DNA of 64,000 nucleotides. Source: Clostridioides mangenotii TR. GTDB taxonomy: Bacteria > Bacillota > Clostridia > Peptostreptococcales > Peptostreptococcaceae. Below, piece by piece: positions 37,577 through 44,021 of the stretch (within the stretch, counting starts at the first letter, position 1; each line of letters begins with the position of its first letter). Under the pieces are notes generated by a model. It was not told where the DNA came from. It was given only the letters and a program-made list of their open reading frames with translations, and made no database searches. The DNA lies in contig NZ_AXUS01000008.1 in NCBI RefSeq assembly GCF_000498755.1, positions 1 to 64,000 on the forward strand. The letters run 5' to 3'. The position numbers and the translations under genes are program-made.

Positions 37577-37798
37577 CTACTTAGATAAAGTTGAATTATC
37601 TATTTTGTTAACTTGCAATAAATTGAAATCCTGTAAAGACATAATAGATTCAACGATTTCGTAAATATCGTCATCAAGAGCATCAAATTTAAGATTATTA
37701 AATGATATACTCCTAACTATAGTCTTTCCTTTCTCATCAATACCACAATCCAAACTGAGTTTTATACTAGATGAATTTTTAGTTGAAACAATTGCCAT
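37577..37798 (-). CDS. DUF1659 family protein
   Basis: A 73-residue protein (AIVSTKNSSSIKLSLDCGIDEKGKTIVRSISFNNLKFDALDDDIYEIVESIMSLQ in outline) of the DUF1659 family. The fold looks like the DUF2922 partner: beta strands then a helix, which suggests the two may be structural relatives forming one assembly. It is first in the minus-strand cassette and divergent from the Mor-like regulator gene. SD TAGGAGGTAC precedes the ATG at 37798. The function is unknown. Confidence 0.85.
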   Translation of the reverse strand: MAIVSTKNSSSIKLSLDCGIDEKGKTIVRSISFNNLKFDALDDDIYEIVESIMSLQDFNLLQVNKIDNSTLSK

Positions 37799-37994
37799 AA
37801 AAGTACCTCCTAGTTTTATTCAAAGTATGTGCACAATTACTTTGTAACTTTATGATAGCAAGATATGTGTTTATGTAGTTAAAACACTAGTTATTAAAAT
37901 ATATTTCAAAAAAGTTTGTCCAATTAATTTATATTTAACTATTGGATATATAAAGTTAAAATATAACCAATAAAAATTGATTGGAGGAAATTAT
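37799..37994. promoter_or_regulatory. Divergent intergenic region with CCAAT/ATTGG repeats
   Basis: The segment between the DUF1659 cassette and the Mor-like gene contains CCAAT at 37920 and 37970, with ATTGG following each at short distance. The second pair (CCAATAAAAATTGATTGG) ends at the SD of the regulator gene and could hide it in a hairpin. The repeats are candidates for autoregulation by the Mor-like protein; this is inference. Confidence 0.4.
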
Positions 37995-38252
37995 ATGTTA
38001 GTAAGAGTAGACGATATACCAGAAAATTTTCATGCAATGTTAGAGGTTATAGGAATAGAAAGCTTTTTAGAATTATCTAAGCTTTATGGAGGTATGAATA
38101 TGTACATGCCTATATACAGCTGTATCATTAGAGAGGCTAGAAATAGAGAAATAATAGAAAAATACAATGGTGTCAATTCAAATCAATTGGCAATAAAGTA
38201 CGGGATAAGCAGTAATAGTATAAAAAGAATTGTTCGAAATATATGTAAATAG
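37995..38252 (+). CDS. Mor-family (Mor/C activator-like) transcriptional regulator
   Basis: An 85-residue protein. The first half (FHAMLEVIGIESFLELSKLYGGMNMYMPIYSCIIREARNREIIEKYNG) matches the Mor/C activator pattern, with a dimerisation helix and the conserved G-x-YxP strand. The C-terminus is a helix-turn-helix (NSNQLAIKYGISSNSIKRIVRNI). Mor proteins of phage Mu activate middle genes, and chromosomal relatives are common in Firmicutes. The ATG at 37995 follows TTGGAGG. It is divergent from the DUF1659-DUF2922-YvrJ cassette, its likely target, and is followed by a paralogue. Confidence 0.8.
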   Translation: MLVRVDDIPENFHAMLEVIGIESFLELSKLYGGMNMYMPIYSCIIREARNREIIEKYNGVNSNQLAIKYGISSNSIKRIVRNICK

Positions 38253-38455
38253 GAAAATGATGGACATGTATACAAAAAAATTAGTTAAAGTTAATATATA
38301 ATATAGTTAATAAAGATAATTTTGAAGAATAAATTAAAATCAAATGTGTATCATTAGCAACAAGTAGACGTAAAATACTATCAACAATTTAAGTTATTTT
38401 AAAACAATATGTAATAGAAACATATAACAAATAATATACTTAGGAGGGGATAGAT

Positions 38456-38734
38456 ATGAACGATATTGGAGATTTAATAAAAGAATTTAGGGAAGAAGAT
38501 GTGAAAACAAATATTAGAGAAATATTAAAAGTTTTGGAAATTGAGGATCTACTTAAATTAAGTAAGAAATGGGGCGGAGGACATATATATCTACCGACGC
38601 AAGAGTGTATTTTGAGAGAATCACGAGATAGGTTGATTTTAAAGAGATTTAACGGGAAAAACTATGGAGAATTGGCAAGGGAATTCCATATGTCTGAGAC
38701 TAATGTTAGAAAGATTATAAAGAATAAAAAATAG
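38456..38734 (+). CDS. Second Mor-family transcriptional regulator
   Basis: A 92-residue paralogue of the preceding gene, with the same outline: IREILKVLEIEDLLKLSKKWGGGHIYLPTQECILRESRDRLILKRFNGKNYGELAREFHMSETNVRKIIKN. The conserved glycine-rich turn, YLP strand, FNG hinge and helix-turn-helix are all clearer than in the first copy. A strong SD (AGGAGGGG) precedes the ATG. About 200 bases separate the two, so they are probably transcribed separately. It lies just upstream of the SlpA-like gene and could regulate it or the cassette. Confidence 0.83.
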   Translation: MNDIGDLIKEFREEDVKTNIREILKVLEIEDLLKLSKKWGGGHIYLPTQECILRESRDRLILKRFNGKNYGELAREFHMSETNVRKIIKNKK

Positions 38735-38820
38735 CAAAGGCAGAGTGGTTAAAAAAGGAAGAATAATTAGTAAAATTTAATTTTATTTCAAGTTTTAGGA
38801 AATAAAAATGGTAAAATCTA

Positions 38821-38849
38821 TTGAAATGCTGAAAAATTTAGTATATGAT
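38821..38849 (+). promoter_or_regulatory. Promoter of the first SlpA-like gene
   Basis: TTGAAA (38821-38826), a 17-base spacer and TATGAT (38844-38849) predict transcription start near 38856. The mRNA would then begin at or next to TGTGAGAAATACG (38855-38867), the sequence complementary to the small RNAs that flank secA2. Confidence 0.7.
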
Positions 38850-38854
38850 AGATA

Positions 38855-38903
38855 TGTGAGAAATACGAGAAACAACGGTTAATTTACATAAAAAGAGATG
38901 TAA
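38855..38903 (+). promoter_or_regulatory. slpA-like 5' leader with two blocks complementary to the secA2-flanking sRNAs
   Basis: Block 1, TGTGAGAAATACG (38855-38867), is perfectly complementary over 12 bases to the sRNA at 41075-41177 and over 12 of 13 to the one at 43752-43837. Block 2, AAAAAGAGATGT (38890-38901), is complementary over 12 of 12 to the second sRNA, and AGATGTAA (38896-38903) over 8 of 8 to the first. The leader then continues to the SD GGGAGG. Confidence 0.65.
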
Positions 38904-38933
38904 TTAATATAATTGTCGGGAGGAAATAAAATT

Positions 38934-41003
38934 ATGAGCAAAAAAAGAAATTTAGCAGTATTAATGGCTGCAGCTACAGTTGCAACTTCTGTTGCTCCAG
39001 TATTCGCTGCTGAGGCTGCAGATTTAGACGAAGCAAGTCTAAGAACGAAGGTACAAGAGTTATTAAACGTAAAATATTCTGATCCTTCAGAAGAAGGTAA
39101 AGAAGATAATGGTGTTGTTGATGGATCGTATACTAACTCAGTATACAAAATAATGGCAGGATCTACAAGAATTAAAGATATTGCAGATTTAAATGTAGCA
39201 ATAGAAGATGCTAAAGTAGCAGGTAATGACTTAGTTGTTACAGTGATAGATAAAGGTCATGTTAAAACTAATGATGGAAAAATAGTTTATAAAATAAAAA
39301 CTAAAAATGAATTTGTTGAAAAAGTAGATACTACTTTATTTGATGCAATTAAAGTTGCAAGTCCAGCAATCAAAGATGCTAAATACCTTGATATAAAGGG
39401 AGAGTATACTGATGAAGATGCTAAAGCAACAGCTATTGAAGTTGAGTTAATGAATGGTAAAAAGTTCAATGTTGAAGCAGGACAATTTGCATTAGAATTC
39501 AATAAGCCATTAGACGCTAATGGAAATGCAATAGTTGGTTTAGATACTGATTCAGATTTATCAGTTAAGAAAAGTGTTAACAGCTTTGAGGTAAAAGAAC
39601 TTACAGGAGATGCAACATACAAAACAGCTCCAAGTTTTAAATTCGCTGAATATACAATGGGAAGTAAAGTTACAATAGAAAAGAACTTATCTGACTACTA
39701 TTCTAAAGATGGTGGATATACAGAAATAGGAGTTAACTTAGTAGAACAACTAAGTAAAGCAGTTGATACTGGGGAATCATCAATTGTTGTTGATGGAGTT
39801 AGATATGCTGTCAAAGGTATAAATGCTGCTGGAACTTCAATAAAAGCATCTAAAGATGGTTATGAGTTAACAATGAATTTCAATTATAAGAAAGCTGATG
39901 CTACAAAATGGTCAGATATAAAATTAGTTCTTAAATCAAATTCTCAAGAGGATTTATCTAGAGTTAAAAATGATATAATAGCTAAAAATGAAGTTGTTGA
40001 AGGTAGACTTACTACTTTAGCAGGAGAAAATAGATTTTCTACAGCAGTAGAAGTAAGTAAAGATGCATATGAGCCATTTAAAACAGCTGCAACTGATAAA
40101 AAAGCTGGTGCGATTGTCCTAGTTGGTGAAAATGCTATAGTTGATGGTTTAGCTTCTGCTCCATTAGCATCACAAAAAAATGCTCCAATATTATTAACAA
40201 AAGCTGATGCAGTGCCAGCTCAAACTATGGATGAAATAAAAAGAGTAGTTGATAAAGGTGCTGATATATATGTAGTAGGTGGAAAAACTACAATATCAGA
40301 AGCAGTTGAGTCTCAATTAAAGAGCGAATTAAATGCTAGTATAATAAGAGTTTCAGGAGAAGATAGATATGCTACTTCTACTGCAATAGCTGAAAAATTA
40401 GATAAAAGTAAAAATGATGCTAAAAAAGCTTATGTAGTTGGTGGAGAAGGTTTAGCGGATGCTATGAGTATAGCTGCATATGCTGCTCAAACTGGTGCTC
40501 CAATATTAGTTAATCCATCAGATAAATTAGCTAAAGATGTTAAACTTTCATTAAAAGATCAAGATATAACTAAAGTTGCAGTAATAGGTGGAGCAACTCA
40601 TATATCTACACAAGCTTTAAAAGATATAGCTGATACAGATGGAATAACTGAAGCAAAAAGAATATCTGGAGTTAATAGATCAGAGACTAATGCTAAAGTT
40701 ATAAAAGGTTTCTATGCTGAAACTAGATTTGATAATCCAAAAGCTGATTCAGTGTTTATAGCAAAAGATGGTTCTGTTGGTGGAAATGGTCAATTAATAG
40801 ATGCATTAGCAGTAGCTCCTTCAGCTGCTAAAGCTCAAGCTCCAATAGTATTAGCAGGGACTACTTTAAGTAAAGATCAAGATGATAATGTTAAAGCATA
40901 TGTAACACTTAATAATAAACCTGACGGTAAAAAAGTTTATCAAGTAGGTCAAGGTGTTGCAGCGGATGCATTAAAAGCTGTATTAAAAACATTTGGTTTA
41001 TAA
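38934..41003 (+). CDS. slpA: SlpA-like S-layer precursor (N-terminal variable region, C-terminal CWB2 repeats)
   Basis: A 689-residue exported precursor. The signal peptide ends at PVFA (residue 25). Residues 26-355 are a variable region expected to form the low-molecular-weight, outward-facing S-layer part. Residues 360-689 hold three CWB2 repeats (TLAGENRFSTAVEVS, RVSGEDRYATSTAIA, RISGVNRSETNAKVI), ending YQVGQGVAADALKAVLKTFGL, like the C-terminus of C. difficile SlpA. The ATG at 38934 follows GGGAGG. Its place just before secA2 matches slpA in C. difficile. I see no proven protease site. The symbol is by homology and synteny. Confidence 0.88.
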   Translation: MSKKRNLAVLMAAATVATSVAPVFAAEAADLDEASLRTKVQELLNVKYSDPSEEGKEDNGVVDGSYTNSVYKIMAGSTRIKDIADLNVAIEDAKVAGNDLVVTVIDKGHVKTNDGKIVYKIKTKNEFVEKVDTTLFDAIKVASPAIKDAKYLDIKGEYTDEDAKATAIEVELMNGKKFNVEAGQFALEFNKPLDANGNAIVGLDTDSDLSVKKSVNSFEVKELTGDATYKTAPSFKFAEYTMGSKVTIEKNLSDYYSKDGGYTEIGVNLVEQLSKAVDTGESSIVVDGVRYAVKGINAAGTSIKASKDGYELTMNFNYKKADATKWSDIKLVLKSNSQEDLSRVKNDIIAKNEVVEGRLTTLAGENRFSTAVEVSKDAYEPFKTAATDKKAGAIVLVGENAIVDGLASAPLASQKNAPILLTKADAVPAQTMDEIKRVVDKGADIYVVGGKTTISEAVESQLKSELNASIIRVSGEDRYATSTAIAEKLDKSKNDAKKAYVVGGEGLADAMSIAAYAAQTGAPILVNPSDKLAKDVKLSLKDQDITKVAVIGGATHISTQALKDIADTDGITEAKRISGVNRSETNAKVIKGFYAETRFDNPKADSVFIAKDGSVGGNGQLIDALAVAPSAAKAQAPIVLAGTTLSKDQDDNVKAYVTLNNKPDGKKVYQVGQGVAADALKAVLKTFGL

Positions 41004-41026
41004 GATTAAATTAATCTGATATAAAT

Positions 41027-41058
41027 AAAAAGGATTTTCCATATGGAAAATCCTTTTT
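41027..41058 (+). terminator. Intrinsic terminator after SlpA-like gene
   Basis: AAAAAGGATTTTCC (41027-41040) pairs perfectly with GGAAAATCCTTTTT (41045-41058). Confidence 0.93.
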
Positions 41059-41074
41059 ATTATAAAAACAACAA

Positions 41075-41177
41075 AAACGAAAAAGGAACTAATCCCAGTG
41101 AGCGACGCTTACCGAGATTAGTTCCTTTTTCTGTGAGAAATACCTGAAATATAAGATGTAACCACTTTATTTCAAGT
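41075..41177 (-). ncRNA. Predicted small RNA 1 between slpA and secA2 (minus strand)
   Basis: On the minus strand TAGACA (41212-41207), 17 bases and TATAAT (41189-41184) form a strong promoter. About 100 bases later there is a perfect 15-bp terminator stem (41130-41116 with 41094-41080) with a T-tail. No start codon with SD lies between, so this is a non-coding RNA of about 100 nt. Its centre contains TTACATCT and GTATTTCTCACA, complementary to the SlpA-like leader. It is a paralogue of the RNA at 43752-43837 with the same promoter, block order and terminator. Expression is not proven. Confidence 0.68.
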
Positions 41178-41183
41178 AAGACG

Positions 41184-41212
41184 ATTATACTATATTTTCC
41201 AGTAAATGTCTA
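41184..41212 (-). promoter_or_regulatory. Promoter of small RNA 1
   Basis: TAGACA and TATAAT separated by exactly 17 bases on the minus strand, preceded by AT-rich sequence. The promoter of small RNA 2 has the same hexamers and the same spacing. Confidence 0.7.
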
Positions 41213-41320
41213 TTAATTAAATTCTTAAATAAGAACACGTTTTCCTTTAACCAAAAAGAAGATTTATTTATTGATTTAATGTATAATAGATACTGTAGAT
41301 TTTTAACAGGAGGAATGAAC

Positions 41321-43702
41321 ATGTCAATATTAGATAAAATTGTAGATAAGTCGGATAAAATAGAAATTAAATCACTTAATCATATAGTAGATAAGATAGA
41401 AGATATTGAAGAAAAGATTCAGGCAATGACTGATGAAGAGTTACAAGGTATGACAGCTATCTTTAAAGATAGATTAAATAAAGGTGAAACACTTGAGGAT
41501 ATTATGGTGGAAGCTTTTGCTGTTGCGAGAGAAGCGACTAGAAGAATACTTGGAATGAGACAGTATAGAGTTCAGCTTATTGGTGGCATAGTTCTTCATC
41601 AAGGTAAAATTGCAGAAATGAAAACAGGTGAAGGTAAAACGTTAGTTGCCATAGCTCCAGTATACTTAAATGCTTTAGATGGAAAAGGTGCACATGTAAT
41701 TACAGTTAACGATTATCTTGCACAACGTGATAAAGAGCAAATGCAACCGGTTTACGAATTTTTAGGCATGTCCGTTGGAGTCATAATTCAAGATCAAGAT
41801 CCAACTCTTAGAAAAGCACAATATAACTGTGATATTGTATACGGTACAAATAATGAGTTTGGTTTCGATTACTTGAGAGATAACATGGTTACTAGAAAAG
41901 ATGATAAAGTTCAAAGAGAGCTTAACTTCGCTATAGTCGATGAGGTGGATTCAATACTTATAGATGAAGCAAGGACTCCGCTTATAATTTCTGGACAAGG
42001 TGATGAAAGTACAGCTCTTTATCAACAAGCAAATGTACTTATAGAAACATTAAAAGAAGAAGATTACGAAATAGATAAAAAGGACAACTATGCTAACTTG
42101 ACTGATACTGGTATGAAGAAAGCTGAATCGTTCTTTAGTCTAGAGAATTTAACACATATAGATAACTTAGAGATTTACCATCACATCAACCAAGCTCTTA
42201 GAGCTCACAAACTTATGGATAAAGATGTTGATTATGTAATCAAAGATGGAGAGATACTCATAGTTGACGAGTTTACTGGAAGAATCATGGATGGACGCAG
42301 ATATTCTGATGGACTTCATCAAGCTGTTGAAGCTAAGGAGAGAGTAGAAATTAAAAATGAGTCTAAGACAATGGCTACTGTTACATTCCAAAATTTCTTT
42401 AGATTGTATAAAAAGCTATCGGGAATGACAGGTACTGCCAAAACAGAAGAGACTGAATTTGAATCGACTTACAATATGAACGTTATCCAAATACCTACAA
42501 ATAAACCTATTCTTAGAGCAGATTTGCAGGAAAAAGTATTTAGAACAGAAAAAGCTAAATACAATGCGGTAGTTGAAGAGATAATAAAAGTACATAAAAC
42601 TAGACAACCTATATTAGTTGGTACGGTTTCTATAGATAAATCAGAAATGCTTTCAGAGATGTTAAAGAAAAAAGGCGTTAAACATCAAGTGCTTAATGCG
42701 AAACAGCATGATAAAGAAGCGGCTATAATCGCAAAGGCTGGTAAATTGGATACGGTAACTATTGCCACAAATATGGCTGGTAGAGGGACTGATATTTCTC
42801 TAGGCGCTGGTGACAAAGAAGAAGAGGAACAAGTAAAGGCTCTTGGTGGTCTTTATGTAATTGGTACAGAGAGACATGAGACTAGAAGAATAGACAATCA
42901 GTTAAGAGGTCGTTCTGGTCGTCAAGGTGACCCTGGTACATCTAGATTCTTTGTGAGTCTTGAAGATGAGGTTATCAAACTGTACGGTGGTAAGAGTATA
43001 GAGAAGATAATGTCTAGGATGAAGGGCGATGAAAATGAAGCTCTTGAAAGTAAAAACCTATCTAAAAACATTGAGAGAGCTCAAAGAGGAATAGAAGGTA
43101 AAAACTTTGAGATAAGAAAAAATGTACTTAAGTACGACAATGTTATAAATCAGCAGAGAAAGATAATCTATGGAGAAAGAGACAAAGTTCTTGATGATAT
43201 AGATTTATCAGATGAGATTCAAAAGATGGTTAGAAGTATAATTGAAGATGCTGCTAAGAAGTACTTAACTAAAAATAGAGATTACGTTAGATATCTAAAA
43301 TATCTTTACAATGCCTTTATGCCAATAAACACTATACTGATTCCAGATATGGACAGCATGAGTGTGGACGAGCTTGTAGAGTATACTTACGATATATCTA
43401 AGAGAGTTTACGATCTTAAAAAGATGGTTACTGGTATAGATAGAGTTAAAGAACTTGAGAAGAAAGTATTACTTCAGGTAGTCGATTCGTATTGGGTTGA
43501 ACATATAGATGCTATGGATCAGTTGAGACAGTATATAGGTCTTAGAGCTATAGGTCAAAAAGATCCAGTTAAGGAATACGAAGTCGAAGGGTTCCAGATG
43601 TTTGATGAATTAAACGACAATATAAGAATAAACACTGTAAAATATCTGTATAAGTTTGATGAAGTTGAACAAGAAGAAAAAGAAGCGCAAGAAGATCAAT
43701 AA
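41321..43702 (+). CDS. secA2: Accessory Sec ATPase SecA2
   Basis: A 793-residue SecA-family motor. Walker A is MKTGEGKTL and the DEAD-like box is VDEVDSILIDEARTPL. The preprotein crosslinking domain, the second helicase domain (NMAGRGTDISLG, GTERHETRRIDNQLRGRSGRQGDPG) and the helical scaffold (YDNVINQQRKIIYGERD; VDSYWVEHIDAMDQLRQ) are complete. The C-terminal zinc-binding tail and linker of housekeeping SecA are absent: the protein ends in an acidic tail. Small size, tail loss and position between S-layer genes point to SecA2, which exports SlpA and Cwp proteins in C. difficile. The ATG at 41321 is seven bases after AGGAGG. Confidence 0.93.
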   Translation: MSILDKIVDKSDKIEIKSLNHIVDKIEDIEEKIQAMTDEELQGMTAIFKDRLNKGETLEDIMVEAFAVAREATRRILGMRQYRVQLIGGIVLHQGKIAEMKTGEGKTLVAIAPVYLNALDGKGAHVITVNDYLAQRDKEQMQPVYEFLGMSVGVIIQDQDPTLRKAQYNCDIVYGTNNEFGFDYLRDNMVTRKDDKVQRELNFAIVDEVDSILIDEARTPLIISGQGDESTALYQQANVLIETLKEEDYEIDKKDNYANLTDTGMKKAESFFSLENLTHIDNLEIYHHINQALRAHKLMDKDVDYVIKDGEILIVDEFTGRIMDGRRYSDGLHQAVEAKERVEIKNESKTMATVTFQNFFRLYKKLSGMTGTAKTEETEFESTYNMNVIQIPTNKPILRADLQEKVFRTEKAKYNAVVEEIIKVHKTRQPILVGTVSIDKSEMLSEMLKKKGVKHQVLNAKQHDKEAAIIAKAGKLDTVTIATNMAGRGTDISLGAGDKEEEEQVKALGGLYVIGTERHETRRIDNQLRGRSGRQGDPGTSRFFVSLEDEVIKLYGGKSIEKIMSRMKGDENEALESKNLSKNIERAQRGIEGKNFEIRKNVLKYDNVINQQRKIIYGERDKVLDDIDLSDEIQKMVRSIIEDAAKKYLTKNRDYVRYLKYLYNAFMPINTILIPDMDSMSVDELVEYTYDISKRVYDLKKMVTGIDRVKELEKKVLLQVVDSYWVEHIDAMDQLRQYIGLRAIGQKDPVKEYEVEGFQMFDELNDNIRINTVKYLYKFDEVEQEEKEAQEDQ

Positions 43703-43751
43703 GAATAACAAAAAATAGTCGGCTTTAAAAAGCGACTTAAAAGATAAATAC

Positions 43752-43837
43752 AAATAAAAAAAGAGACCGAGTGATCGGTCTCTTTTTTCGTGTGAGTAAT
43801 ACGGAAAAAAGAGATGTTTGAAATTTCTTTCGTCCTA
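43752..43837 (-). ncRNA. Predicted small RNA 2 downstream of secA2 (minus strand)
   Basis: On the minus strand TAGACA (43872-43867), 17 bases and TATAAT (43849-43844) start an RNA of about 85 nt. It ends at a perfect 14-bp stem (43788-43775 with 43770-43757, loop GTGA) and a T-tail. The middle holds ACATCTCTTTTT and CGTATTACTCACA, the same two blocks in the same order as small RNA 1. Both are complementary to the SlpA-like mRNA leader. The hairpin also serves to end secA2 transcripts. Expression is not proven. Confidence 0.68.
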
Positions 43838-43843
43838 ATAGCT

Positions 43844-43872
43844 ATTATACTATAAAGATTTTTAATTGTCTA
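43844..43872 (-). promoter_or_regulatory. Promoter of small RNA 2
   Basis: TAGACA-17-TATAAT on the minus strand, identical in hexamers and spacing to the promoter of small RNA 1, although the surrounding bases differ. Confidence 0.7.
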
Positions 43873-43901
43873 TTGAATAATTCGCTTATGATTGAATATT
43901 A

Positions 43902-43982
43902 TTACAAAATTGTAACCTTTTTTTCTCATATGAGGTTAATAGTTCCAATAATGTTGAAAGCTACTACAATATGTAATATAAT
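43902..43982 (+). promoter_or_regulatory. Promoter of the second SlpA-like gene with upstream element
   Basis: TTGAAA (43954-43959), 17 bases and TATAAT (43977-43982). The upstream stretch AAAATTGTAACCTTTTTTT (from 43906) recurs, slightly changed, before the promoter of the CWB2 amidase gene, exactly ten bases closer to the -35 box there. Confidence 0.65.
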
Positions 43983-44021
43983 GAATGAATTAGAACTAAT
44001 CTAATATAAGGAGGTAAGTGT

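Noticed and set aside
37160-38734. The Mor-like genes and DUF cassette as a prophage remnant
   Set aside because: Mor-like regulators and this DUF trio are common chromosomal genes in Firmicutes. No integrase, structural, portal or lysis genes are present.
41279-43702. Housekeeping SecA1
   Set aside because: The C-terminal linker and Cys-rich zinc tail are missing and the gene lies between S-layer genes, so SecA2 fits better.
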